Position numbers and translations under genes: made by a program. Below the pieces are notes generated by a model. It worked only from the letters and a program-made list of their open reading frames with translations, was not told where the DNA came from and did not search any database. From contig NZ_JOCA01000009.1 in assembly GCF_000718785.1 (NCBI RefSeq), positions 248,001-312,000 of the forward strand: 64,000 nt of DNA, in the 5' to 3' direction. Source of the stretch: Streptomyces sp. NRRL WC-3626. Lineage in GTDB: Bacteria; Actinomycetota; Actinomycetes; Streptomycetales; Streptomycetaceae. The first letter of the stretch is position 1, and each line of letters starts with the position of its first letter. Positions 1 to 7,584 of this stretch are shown here, in pieces.

Positions 1-195
1 TGGGAGAGCGTGCTGGTGGACGCCACCAGCACGGGCGTACGGCTCGGCCCGTCGGTCGTCACGGCCGCGGAACCGAAGGACCAGTGCGAGAGCGGCAACA
101 CCGAGACGCTGCGGCTCAAGAGCACGGACCAGCTGACCGTGACGACACTCGGCGGCGAGGAGGAGCCCCCGGTGGCCTACCGGCGCGCGGACTAG
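1..195 (+). CDS. C-terminal fragment of an unrecognised protein
   Basis: The reading frame is open from the first base and ends at TAG 193-195, so only the last 64 residues are visible. The fragment is hydrophilic, has one Cys, and ends in an acidic Glu-rich stretch followed by Pro and Arg. There is no membrane segment or motif I recognise, so no function is proposed. Its stop overlaps the stop of the convergent transporter gene by four bases. Codon use is typical of the window, which supports a real gene. Confidence 0.6.
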   Translation, partial: WESVLVDATSTGVRLGPSVVTAAEPKDQCESGNTETLRLKSTDQLTVTTLGGEEEPPVAYRRAD

Positions 196-1514
196 AAGAA
201 CTCCGACCAGGGCTGGTCCCAGATCTGCTTGACGCACAGGACCAGGAACAGCAGGGCCGCGACGGCGAGCATGGTGTTGCTGAGCGGCCCGTTGCGCCAT
301 TCGCGGGGCGTACGGGCCGAGTTGAGCAGCCACATCAGGGTGAGCGCCAGGAACGGCATGAACGCGGCACCCAGCACGCCGTAGATGATGATCAGGCGGA
401 AGGGCTCGTCCTGGAAGAGCAGGACGATGGGCGGGAAGGTGAGCCAGAGCAGGTAGGCGCGGAAGGCCCAGGAGCGTTCGCGGCGGCCGGAGGCCAGCTC
501 GTCGCCGCGTGCCTGCCGCTCGCCCCGCTGCCGGGCGAGGAAGTCGGCGAACATCAGGCTCACACCGTGCCAGACGCCGATCAGGGAGGTGAAGGACGTG
601 GCGAAGAAGCCGATCAGGAACAGTTTGCCGGTCGCCGTGCCGTACTGCTCCTCCAGGACGTCACCGAGCTGGATCAGACCCTTGTCGCCGCCCGCGATGG
701 CGATGTTCGCGGAGTGCAGCAGTTCGGCGCCGACGAAGAGCATGGCGACGACGAAGATGCCGGTCGTCGCGTAGGCGACCCGGTTGTCCAGGCGCATGAC
801 CTTCATCCAGCCGGAGTTGGTCCAGCCCTTCGCGTTGACCCAGTAGCCGTACGCGGCCAGCGTGATGGTGCCGCCGACGCCGCCGATCAGGCCGAGGGTG
901 TTGAGGACCGAGTCCTTCTCGTCCGGGAGGACCGGGAGCAGGCCGGCGAAGGCGTCGCCGAGGTTGGGGGTGACCCGGATCGCGAGATACACGGTCACGA
1001 CGAACATGACGCCCACCAGGACGGTCATGACCTTCTCGAACACGTTGTACTTGTTGAACCAGACGAAGACCAGGCCGACGAGGCCGCAGGCGATGCCCCA
1101 CCATTCGAGGTCCATCACGCCCGGGAACAGCGCCTGGAGCGGCAGCCCGCTCGACGACATCGCCGCGGCGCCGTAGACGAAGCCCCAGATGACCGCGTAG
1201 ACCGCGAAGAACCAGGTCGTCCAGCGGCCGAGGCTCGCCCAGCCGTCGAAGACCGTGCGCCCGGTGGACAGATGCCACCGGCCGCACGCCTCCGCGAGGG
1301 AGATCTTCACCAGACAGCCGATGACCGCGGCCCACAGCAGGGTGTAGCCGAAGTTGCTGCCCGCGATGAGGGTGGCGACGAGATCGCCGGCGCCGACACC
1401 GGTCGCGGCGACGACGATGCCGGGACCGATGTGACGCCAACTGGACTTACGGGGTGCCGCGTCGGCCCCGACCGGTACGCCTGCGCCTGTGGTGTTGCCC
1501 GTGGTGTCCGCCAT
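192..1514 (-). CDS. Nramp-family divalent-metal-type transporter, non-canonical
   Basis: An integral membrane protein of about 440 residues with roughly eleven hydrophobic segments. It starts with a GPGIVVAATGVGAGD segment typical of the first helix of Nramp transporters, which use the proton gradient to import Mn2+ or Fe2+. The canonical DPGN metal-binding motif of helix 1 is absent here; GVGAGD stands in its place. The protein may therefore be an Nramp-related transporter with another substrate, such as Mg2+ or an organic solute. I chose the ATG at 1514 (MADTT...); a TTG at 1550 would add 12 residues, and neither has a clear ribosome site. It overlaps the convergent gene at 192-195 by four bases. 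Family call fairly sure, substrate unknown. Confidence 0.8.
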   Translation of the reverse strand: MADTTGNTTGAGVPVGADAAPRKSSWRHIGPGIVVAATGVGAGDLVATLIAGSNFGYTLLWAAVIGCLVKISLAEACGRWHLSTGRTVFDGWASLGRWTTWFFAVYAVIWGFVYGAAAMSSSGLPLQALFPGVMDLEWWGIACGLVGLVFVWFNKYNVFEKVMTVLVGVMFVVTVYLAIRVTPNLGDAFAGLLPVLPDEKDSVLNTLGLIGGVGGTITLAAYGYWVNAKGWTNSGWMKVMRLDNRVAYATTGIFVVAMLFVGAELLHSANIAIAGGDKGLIQLGDVLEEQYGTATGKLFLIGFFATSFTSLIGVWHGVSLMFADFLARQRGERQARGDELASGRRERSWAFRAYLLWLTFPPIVLLFQDEPFRLIIIYGVLGAAFMPFLALTLMWLLNSARTPREWRNGPLSNTMLAVAALLFLVLCVKQIWDQPWSEFF

Positions 1515-1581
1515 GGAGGTCAAGAAAGCGGATGACCGCCGGTCGGACAAGAGGGCGTGCGGGGATCTTCACGCCATGCAC

Positions 1582-2214
1582 CTACTCGGTGGCGGTTTTC
1601 CCGTCGCCCTCGGCGTTCTTGTCCTCGGCGTTCTTGTCCTCGGCGCCCTTGTCCTCGGCGTCCGGCGTCTCGTCGTCCGTGGCCTCGTCGTCCGCGGCGT
1701 CCTTCGCGTCCCCGTCCGCGTCGTCCTTCGCGTCCGGCGTCTCGCCGTCCTCGAAGTACACGTCCAGGACCGCGTCCAGGGCGGTGTCCCACTCCGCGAA
1801 ACTGCCGCGCGACGGGGCCTCGACCTCGATGGGGTACCAGCGGCTGTCGGGGGTGTGCACGGTGACCGTGTACCGCTTGCCGAAGCGGGCGGTCTCCGTC
1901 TCCACGGCCCCGATCTCGTCCCACCGGAACTCGCACTCCTGGTCGTCCAGACTCAGTCGTACGCCCCGGTGGTCGGCGACGATCCTGGCGCGACGGTCGG
2001 ACGCCTCGAAGACCGGCCCGTCGGGCACGGCCTCCGCTTCCGGCTCGGCCTCCGGAGCCGCCTCCTCGGGAGCCGTGTCCTCCGGCTCCGTATCCGTCGC
2101 CGCCTTCGCGTCCTCCTTCCGGCCGGACGCGGGCGAGGTGAGCCCGGGGATGAATGCCGGGTCGAACCCGGCGCCTTCCAGGGGCTGGCTGCTCGAACCT
2201 ATGCGCTGCTCCAC
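1582..2214 (-). CDS. Acidic protein with a repetitive Asp/Glu/Ala tail
   Basis: A soluble protein of 210 residues with GTG start. Residues about 75-150 look folded, with a beta-rich stretch containing FRWDEIGAVETE and a Trp-Tyr-Pro segment, like a PH- or GRAM-type small domain. The flanks are low complexity: an Ala/Glu/Pro-rich linker at about 40-65 and a highly acidic tail from about 155 that includes the repeat AEDKN. No signal peptide or membrane segment is seen. I do not recognise a characterised family. The DNA behind the tail contains a 15-bp tandem repeat, so tail length may vary between strains. Confidence 0.7.
   Translation of the reverse strand: MEQRIGSSSQPLEGAGFDPAFIPGLTSPASGRKEDAKAATDTEPEDTAPEEAAPEAEPEAEAVPDGPVFEASDRRARIVADHRGVRLSLDDQECEFRWDEIGAVETETARFGKRYTVTVHTPDSRWYPIEVEAPSRGSFAEWDTALDAVLDVYFEDGETPDAKDDADGDAKDAADDEATDDETPDAEDKGAEDKNAEDKNAEGDGKTATE
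1609..1660. repeat. 15-bp tandem repeat within the acidic tail of the 1582-2214 gene
   Basis: Units begin at 1609, 1624 and 1639, with a partial unit at 1654. The period is exactly 15 bp, so it stays in frame and encodes the pentapeptide AEDKN/AEDKG. The first two units are identical; the third differs at two bases. Confidence 0.85.
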
Positions 2215-2297
2215 ACCGCAGGAGTATGGTCGATAAACCTGTGCCGGACACAGCCAGCCCCAACTTCGTTATCGGACGCCTACACGGACGACACGGC

Positions 2298-3785
2298 TCA
2301 CACGACGAGGCTGAGCGCCGCCGCCACCACGAACCCGGCCACCGACAGGACGCTCTCCAGCACCGTCCACGTCTTCAGGGTGTCCCGCTCGCTGATGCCG
2401 AAGTACTTGGCGACCATCCAGAAGCCGCCGTCGTTGACGTGCGAGGCGAAGATCGAGCCCGCCGAGATGGCCATGATGACCAGGGCGACGAACGCCTGGG
2501 AGTGGTCGCCCTCGGCGAGCAGCGGAGCCACGATGCCCGCGGTCGTCACGATCGCCACCGTCGCCGAGCCCTGCGCGACGCGCAGCACCACGGAGATCAG
2601 GTAGGAGAGGACGATCACCGGGAGGCCGACGTCGTTGAAGGTGTCGGAGAGGGCCTGGGCGACGCCGCTGGCCTTGAGGACGGCGCCGAAGACACCGCCG
2701 GCGCCGACCACCAGCAGGATGTTGCCGACGGGCTTCAGCGAGGACGTGGAGACGGTCTCCAGGGACTTGCGGGACCAGCCGCGCCGGATGCCCAGCAGGT
2801 AGTAGGCGAGGAACAGGGCGAGGGTGAGGGCCACGAAGGGGTGGCCGAAGAACTCGATGACCGAGCGGAGGGTGGAGGGGTCCAGCGCGATCGAGGAGAA
2901 GGTGGCCGCGAGGATCAGGACGAGCGGCGTACCGATGATGCCGAGGACCGTGCCGAGCGGCACCGGCGCCTCGCGCGGCTCGACCCCGGAGGCGCGCTGT
3001 TCGGCGACGACGGCGTCCTTGGCCTCCTGCGCGGCCTCGACCATGTCCTGCGGTACGGGCACGAAGATGCGCTTGCCGATCCAGGCGGCGTAGACCCAGG
3101 CGGCGGCGACGGCCGGCAGACCGCAGACGACGCCCATGAGGATGACCCAGCCCAGGTCGACGTGGAGCAGTCCGGCGGCGGCCACCGGGCCCGGGTGCGG
3201 GGGCAGGAAGGCGTGGGTGACGGAGAGACCGGCGAGGAGGGGCAGGCAGTAGAGCAGGATCGACTTGCCGGAGCGCTTCGCGGCCGCGTACACGATCGGC
3301 GCGAGGACGAAGATGCCGACGTCGAAGAAGACCGGGATACCGAAGATCAGACCGGTGAGCCCCATCGCGAGCGGGGCCCGCTTCTCACCGAACAGGCCGA
3401 GCAGCCGGCCCGCCAGCACCTCGGCGCCGCCGCTGACTTCGAGGATCGCGCCGAGCATCGTGCCGAGGCCGATGATGATCGCGACATGGCCGAGGATGCC
3501 GCCCATCCCGGACTCGATGGTGGACACCGCGTCCGACCGCTGGACCGTGCCGAAGAGTTCGGTGACCGACAGGCCGGCCATCAGGCCGACGGCTATGGAC
3601 ACGGCGAGCAGCGCGACGAACGGCTGCAGCCGCACCTTGATGATCAGGAAGAGGAGCAGCGCGATACCGATGGCGGCGACGGTCAGCAGGCCCGCCGTGC
3701 CGTCGAGGAGGAGGAGCAGCCCTCCGGTGTGCGGTGGTGTCTCCGCGGGTGCGGAGGCGGCGAGCGGGAGGAGCGGATGGGACAT
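2298..3785 (-). CDS. GntP-family gluconate/aldonate:H+ symporter
   Basis: A membrane protein of 495 residues, the usual size of the GntP family, with about twelve to fourteen hydrophobic segments. The family imports gluconate and related sugar acids with protons. Recognisable family stretches include FLPPHPGPVAAA, GIPVFFDVGIF and the C-terminal HVNDGGFWMV. ATG start at 3785 with a GAGG element upstream. It lies 125 bp downstream of ridA on the same strand, so it may be the last gene of the kinase-iclR-ridA operon or have its own promoter. Being beside a sugar-acid-type PfkB kinase suggests it imports the aldonate or amino-aldonate that the cluster degrades. Family call sure, substrate inferred. 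Confidence 0.9.
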   Translation of the reverse strand: MSHPLLPLAASAPAETPPHTGGLLLLLDGTAGLLTVAAIGIALLLFLIIKVRLQPFVALLAVSIAVGLMAGLSVTELFGTVQRSDAVSTIESGMGGILGHVAIIIGLGTMLGAILEVSGGAEVLAGRLLGLFGEKRAPLAMGLTGLIFGIPVFFDVGIFVLAPIVYAAAKRSGKSILLYCLPLLAGLSVTHAFLPPHPGPVAAAGLLHVDLGWVILMGVVCGLPAVAAAWVYAAWIGKRIFVPVPQDMVEAAQEAKDAVVAEQRASGVEPREAPVPLGTVLGIIGTPLVLILAATFSSIALDPSTLRSVIEFFGHPFVALTLALFLAYYLLGIRRGWSRKSLETVSTSSLKPVGNILLVVGAGGVFGAVLKASGVAQALSDTFNDVGLPVIVLSYLISVVLRVAQGSATVAIVTTAGIVAPLLAEGDHSQAFVALVIMAISAGSIFASHVNDGGFWMVAKYFGISERDTLKTWTVLESVLSVAGFVVAAALSLVV

Positions 3786-3910
3786 TCGGGGGTCCTCTGG
3801 GTAAGGGCATGGAACTTTCGGGCAGGGGGGATCGCGGCACGGCGTCCCAGGGGTGCGGGAGGCCGTGCCGTGATGTCGTGCGGCGGTGGAGAGGTGGAGC
3901 GCGGCGCGGG

Positions 3911-4321
3911 TCAGCCGAGGACGGCGAGCGCGTCGATCTCGATGAGGAGCCCGGCGGGAAGACCGACGTAGACGGTGGTGCGCGCGGCGGGCGGCTGGGT
4001 GAGGCCCTGCTCCTCGAAGTAGGTGTTGTAGAGGTCGTTCATCTCCGCGAAGTGGTCGACGTCGGTGAGGTAGACGCGGATCATCATCACGTCGTCCCAG
4101 CTCGCGCCGCCCTCTTCGAGGATCGCCTTGACGTTGGCGAGGGTCTGGAGGGTCTGCTCGCGCAGGGCGGGGCCGGCCGGCGTGGGCGCCTTGCCCTCCT
4201 CGGCGGGCAGGAAGCCGACCTGGCCGGCGACCTGGAGGATGTTGCCCTTGCGGACACCGTGGGAGAACTTCGCGGGCGGGGTGGTGTGGGTGGCGGGGGT
4301 GAGCGCGGTCTTGTCGGTCAT
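3911..4321 (-). CDS. RidA-family enamine/imine deaminase
   Basis: A small cytosolic protein of 136 residues of the RidA (YjgF/YER057c/UK114) family. RidA proteins hydrolyse reactive enamines and imines such as 2-aminoacrylate released by PLP enzymes. Typical features are VAGQVGFLP near the N-terminus, QTLQTLANVKAILEEGG in the middle, and the C-terminal PPARTTVYVGLP-like segment containing the Arg that binds the carboxylate in this family (here within PPAARTTVYVGLP). The ATG at 4321 overlaps the stop of iclR as ATGA, implying translational coupling. A RidA beside a PLP amino-acid deaminase fits removal of its enamine product. Confidence 0.9.
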   Translation of the reverse strand: MTDKTALTPATHTTPPAKFSHGVRKGNILQVAGQVGFLPAEEGKAPTPAGPALREQTLQTLANVKAILEEGGASWDDVMMIRVYLTDVDHFAEMNDLYNTYFEEQGLTQPPAARTTVYVGLPAGLLIEIDALAVLG

Positions 4322-5082
4322 ACGGAGCTTTCCTTCACTGGGGTTCTGCCGGAGTACTCGCCGCTGATCGCGTCCGCCGTACGGCGCACCAGCGGGAGCA
4401 GGGTGAGGAGTTCGTCGGCGGTGACGACGACGTTCGGCGCGGAGACCGACATCGCGGCGACGACTCGGCCGTCGGCGCCGCGGATCGGGGCGGCGACGCA
4501 GTTGATGGACTCCTCGTGGCCGCCGAGGTCGGTGGCCCAGCCCTGTTCGCGCACCTTGGCCAGTTCCTGGAGGAACGCGGTGGCGTGCGGTGTCGAACGG
4601 GCCGTGTACATGGGGTAGTCGAGCTTCTCCGCGAGGGCGCGGCGCTCGTGCTCGGGAAGGTCGGCGAGGAGGAGTTTGGCCACGCCCGCGACGGTGATGG
4701 CGACCGGTTTGCCGATACGGGAGTACATCCGGACCGGGTAGCGGCTCTCGACCTTGTCGATGTAGAGGACCTCGTTCTCCTCGTACACGGCGAGGTGGAC
4801 GGTGTGTCCGATCTTCTCGTTGAGGCGTACGAGGTGGGCGTGGGCGATCTCGCGGACGTCGAGGTTCTCCATCGCCTCCTGGGCGAGGGCGAAGAGGCGG
4901 GCGCCGAGGCGGTAGCGCTGGTCGGACTGGCGGTAGACCAGGCCGTGTTCGTGGAGGGTGCGCAGAAGGCGGAGGGCGGTGGATTTGTGCACGCCGAGGC
5001 GGTCGGCGACCTGGCCGAGATCGGCGGGGCCCTCCGCGAGCAACGGGAGGATGCTCAGGGCTCGGTCTACGGTCTGGCTCAT
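4318..5082 (-). CDS. IclR-family transcriptional regulator
   Basis: A DNA-binding regulator of 254 residues, the usual IclR length. Residues about 1-65 form the winged helix-turn-helix (LGQVADRLGVHKSTALRLLR), and about 80-245 the ligand-binding domain, with the family stretch GHEESINCVAAPIRG. It overlaps the upstream kinase stop and the downstream ridA start by four bases each (ATGA at both ends), so it is autoregulated if the kinase promoter is its target. The likely operator is the 21-bp inverted repeat at 6262-6282 in the divergent promoter region. The nearest well-known parallels are KdgR-type regulators of keto-deoxy-sugar-acid catabolism; the ligand here is unknown. Confidence 0.92.
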   Translation of the reverse strand: MSQTVDRALSILPLLAEGPADLGQVADRLGVHKSTALRLLRTLHEHGLVYRQSDQRYRLGARLFALAQEAMENLDVREIAHAHLVRLNEKIGHTVHLAVYEENEVLYIDKVESRYPVRMYSRIGKPVAITVAGVAKLLLADLPEHERRALAEKLDYPMYTARSTPHATAFLQELAKVREQGWATDLGGHEESINCVAAPIRGADGRVVAAMSVSAPNVVVTADELLTLLPLVRRTADAISGEYSGRTPVKESSV

Positions 5083-6170
5083 GGGGTGCGTGCCTCCTCA
5101 ATGTCCCGGCCCATGGTGTCCGTCCATCCGGGGCCGAGTCGCAGTCTCCCCCACGCGGTGTCGTCCAAGGCGACGAGACGGTCGGCGAGGGCGCGGGTGG
5201 GGGGTGCGGCGAGGTCGCCGGGGGCGGTGAGGCTGGCTGCCGCCATGAGGTGGCCATGCCTCAGTCGGTCCCGGGCGGGGAGGCCCCGGAGGGTTGCGGA
5301 GAGGAAGCCTGCGGCGAAGGCGTCGCCGGCGCCGGTTGTCGCGACTACGTCGACTTTCAGCGCCGGCGCGGTGGTGGCCGGGCGCAGGGATGTTGCGCGG
5401 CCCGGCGATTGCGGGGTGCCGCCGCGCCCACCCGTGCCGCCCCAGGCGGCACGACTGCCCGCGGCTCGGCCCAGGGACACGGCCCCGCGGCCCCCCTGCT
5501 TCACCACCAGGATTCCCGGTTCCGGGAGGGCTTCGCGGATGGCGGTGGGGCCGCCTGTGATGCCCCAGGCCTCCTCTGCCTCGTCCTCGCCGACGAAGAC
5601 GATGTCCGCGCCACGTGCCAGGTCCAGGAGGATCTCCGGGCCGTGGGTGTCGCGCCACAGGGCCGGGCGGTAGTTCACGTCGAAGGAGATCAGAGGGCGG
5701 GTGGGGTGGGGGGCGGTCAGTTCCCGGATCAGGGTCAGGCAGTCGGCGGAGAGTGCCGGTGTGATGCCTGACAGGTGCAGAACGCGGCCCCCGCGTACCG
5801 CCTCCAGGTCCAGGTTCGTGGCCGTCATCGCGGAGGCCGCCGAGCCCGCCCGGTAGTAGGCGACCTCGTGGGAGTCGGTGGAGCGGTCGCCGGCCGTGCG
5901 GAAGTAGACGCCGGTCGGGCGGGCCGGGTCGCGGCGGACGTACGACACGTCGACGCCGTACGACCCGATCGCCTCGACGAGATGGTCGCCGAACGCGTCG
6001 GCGCCGACCCGGCTGACCCAGCGGGCGCTGTGGCCGGCCGCCGCGAGCACGCACGCCACGTTCGACTCCGCGCCGCCGATGCCCCGGTCGAAGGACGGGA
6101 CGTCGGCGAGGCGCCCCGGCCGGGAGGGCAGGAACGTCACCATGGACTCGCCGAGTGCGACAACGTCCAC
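5079..6170 (-). CDS. PfkB-family sugar-acid kinase, 2-keto-3-deoxygluconate-kinase-like, with a repeat-derived insert
   Basis: A ribokinase/PfkB-family kinase of 363 residues. The N-terminal GGAESNVA segment binds sugar, and TTGAGDAFAAG (about 278-288) supplies the anion hole and catalytic base Asp283. The YRAGSAAS and LSGITPAL segments resemble 2-keto-3-deoxygluconate kinases. Residues about 233-271 form an Ala/Gly/Arg/Pro-rich insert between VVKQGGRGAVSL and the catalytic motif, where relatives usually have a short loop. Codons 236-259 are one copy of a dispersed 69-bp repeat (5395-5464). It is the first gene of an operon with iclR and ridA and diverges from the deaminase/deacylase pair. 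The start is ATG at 6170. Kinase call sure; substrate inferred. Confidence 0.88.
   Translation of the reverse strand: MDVVALGESMVTFLPSRPGRLADVPSFDRGIGGAESNVACVLAAAGHSARWVSRVGADAFGDHLVEAIGSYGVDVSYVRRDPARPTGVYFRTAGDRSTDSHEVAYYRAGSAASAMTATNLDLEAVRGGRVLHLSGITPALSADCLTLIRELTAPHPTRPLISFDVNYRPALWRDTHGPEILLDLARGADIVFVGEDEAEEAWGITGGPTAIREALPEPGILVVKQGGRGAVSLGRAAGSRAAWGGTGGRGGTPQSPGRATSLRPATTAPALKVDVVATTGAGDAFAAGFLSATLRGLPARDRLRHGHLMAAASLTAPGDLAAPPTRALADRLVALDDTAWGRLRLGPGWTDTMGRDIEEARTP
5395..5464. repeat. Dispersed ~69-bp repeat, copy 1 (inside the kinase gene)
   Basis: About 70 bp nearly identical to 30137-30205 and 56373-56440. The core is a hairpin, CGTGCCGCC / GGCGGCACG with a 3-nt loop. In this copy the repeat sits in frame within the kinase gene and is translated as residues 236-259. 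The other two copies are intergenic. Confidence 0.88.
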
Positions 6171-6261
6171 GGCGCGGCTCCTTCTCTTCAGCGACTGCCG
6201 CGGTGTCCGTTGACCCCGCGTGGCCGAGATGTTAGACAGCGGTGAGCGATATACGCAATGA

Positions 6262-6282
6262 GTGTTGCACAGTTTGCAACAC
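6262..6282. promoter_or_regulatory. Perfect 21-bp inverted repeat, probable IclR operator
   Basis: GTGTTGCA at 6262-6269 and TGCAACAC at 6275-6282 are perfect 8-bp arms around a 5-bp spacer. The site lies between the divergent kinase and deaminase genes, 20 bp upstream of the deaminase start and close to its AGGAGG at 6291-6296. Binding here would block the deaminase transcript. The form and spacing suit an IclR dimer, and the iclR gene is in the divergent operon. Confidence 0.72.
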
Positions 6283-6301
6283 GCCTGATCAGGAGGTTCT
6301 G

Positions 6302-7573
6302 ATGGTCCTCGACGCTCTGGCCCGCCTCACCGAGGAACGTGTGGATCACCGTTTCAAGGGCCTCCCGCCGGACGCCGGGGGCCTGACCGTCGGGGAGCTG
6401 GCCGCGCAGCGCCGCAACCTCTTCACGGGCGGCTTCACCACCCCCGTGCTCGCGCTCTCCGCCGAGCGCCTGGAGCACAACCTGCGGCTGATGGAGACGT
6501 ACGCGGCCCGGCACGGCCTCGCCTTCGCGCCGCACGGCAAGACGTCCATGGCCCCGCAGCTCTTCCGGCGGCAGATCGAGCACGGGGCGTGGGGCATCAC
6601 CCTGGCGGTTCCGCATCAGGTGCGGGTGGCGCGGGCGTTCGGGGTACAGCGGATCTTCCTCGCCAACGAGCTGGTGGACGAGGCGGCCCTGCGCTGGATC
6701 GCCGCCGAGCTGGACGCCGACCCCGGCTTCCGCTTCATCTGCTACGTCGACTCCGTACGCGGCGTCGAGCTGATGGACGCGGCCCTGACCGGGGCGGGGG
6801 CCTCCCGCCCGGTGGACGTCGTCGTGGAGCTCGCCGCCGGTGAGGGCGCGCGGACCGGGGCGCGGACGGAGGACGCGTGCGCCGCCGTCGCCGACGCCGT
6901 GGCCGGTGCGCGCGGGCTGCGGCTGGCCGGGGTCGCCGGGTACGAGGGCGAGGTGCCGCGGGCGGACCCGGAGCGGGTGCACGCCTGGCTGCGGCGGCTG
7001 GTGTCCCTCGCGGCGGACTTCGACAAGGCGGGGCGGTTCGCGGGGCTCGACGAGATCGTGCTGAGCGCGGGCGGCAGTGCCTGGTTCGACGCGGTGGCCG
7101 ATGTCTTCGCCGAGGTCCCCGAACTCTCCTCCCCCGTGCTGAAGCTGCTGCGCTCGGGGGCGTACGTCTCGCACGACGACGGCCACTACCGCGAGCTGAC
7201 GCCCTTCAACCGGGTCCCGGAGGAGGGCGCGCTGGAGCCGGCGTTCCGGCTGTGGACGCAGGTGGTGTCCCGGCCGTCCGACGAGCAGGCGTTCACCAAC
7301 GCCGGCAAGCGGGACGCGGCCTACGACCTCGATCTGCCGTTCGCCCAGGTGGTGCGCCGGGACGGGAGCGAGCGCCCGGCCACCGGGATCTCGGTGACCG
7401 GACTGTCCGACCAGCACGCGTGGCTGCGGACCACCGGGGAGGCCGAACTTGAGGTGGGAGACTGGGTGGGACTCGGTCTGTCCCACCCGTGCACGTCGTT
7501 CGACAAGTGGGAACTCATCCCGCTCGCCGAGGCGGACGGCACGGTGGTCGACTACATCCGTACGTTCTTCTAG
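6302..7573 (+). CDS. D-serine-dehydratase-like PLP amino-acid deaminase/aldolase
   Basis: A cytosolic PLP enzyme of 423 residues with the fold-III alanine-racemase-type N-terminal barrel and the D-serine-dehydratase-like C-terminal domain. The PLP lysine is probably Lys80 in FAPHGKTSMAP. The C-terminal SHPCTSFDKW supplies His395 and Cys397, the zinc pair of D-serine dehydratase. Relatives act on D-serine, D-threonine or D-glucosaminate; the last would give 2-keto-3-deoxygluconate and ammonia. The ATG at 6302 was chosen because AGGAGG lies 5 bp upstream; the longer GTG start at 6242 would translate the operator. Its TAG stop is part of the ribosome site of the deacylase gene, so the two are coupled. 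Confidence 0.88.
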   Translation: MVLDALARLTEERVDHRFKGLPPDAGGLTVGELAAQRRNLFTGGFTTPVLALSAERLEHNLRLMETYAARHGLAFAPHGKTSMAPQLFRRQIEHGAWGITLAVPHQVRVARAFGVQRIFLANELVDEAALRWIAAELDADPGFRFICYVDSVRGVELMDAALTGAGASRPVDVVVELAAGEGARTGARTEDACAAVADAVAGARGLRLAGVAGYEGEVPRADPERVHAWLRRLVSLAADFDKAGRFAGLDEIVLSAGGSAWFDAVADVFAEVPELSSPVLKLLRSGAYVSHDDGHYRELTPFNRVPEEGALEPAFRLWTQVVSRPSDEQAFTNAGKRDAAYDLDLPFAQVVRRDGSERPATGISVTGLSDQHAWLRTTGEAELEVGDWVGLGLSHPCTSFDKWELIPLAEADGTVVDYIRTFF

Positions 7574-7584
7574 GAGGCCGGCGC

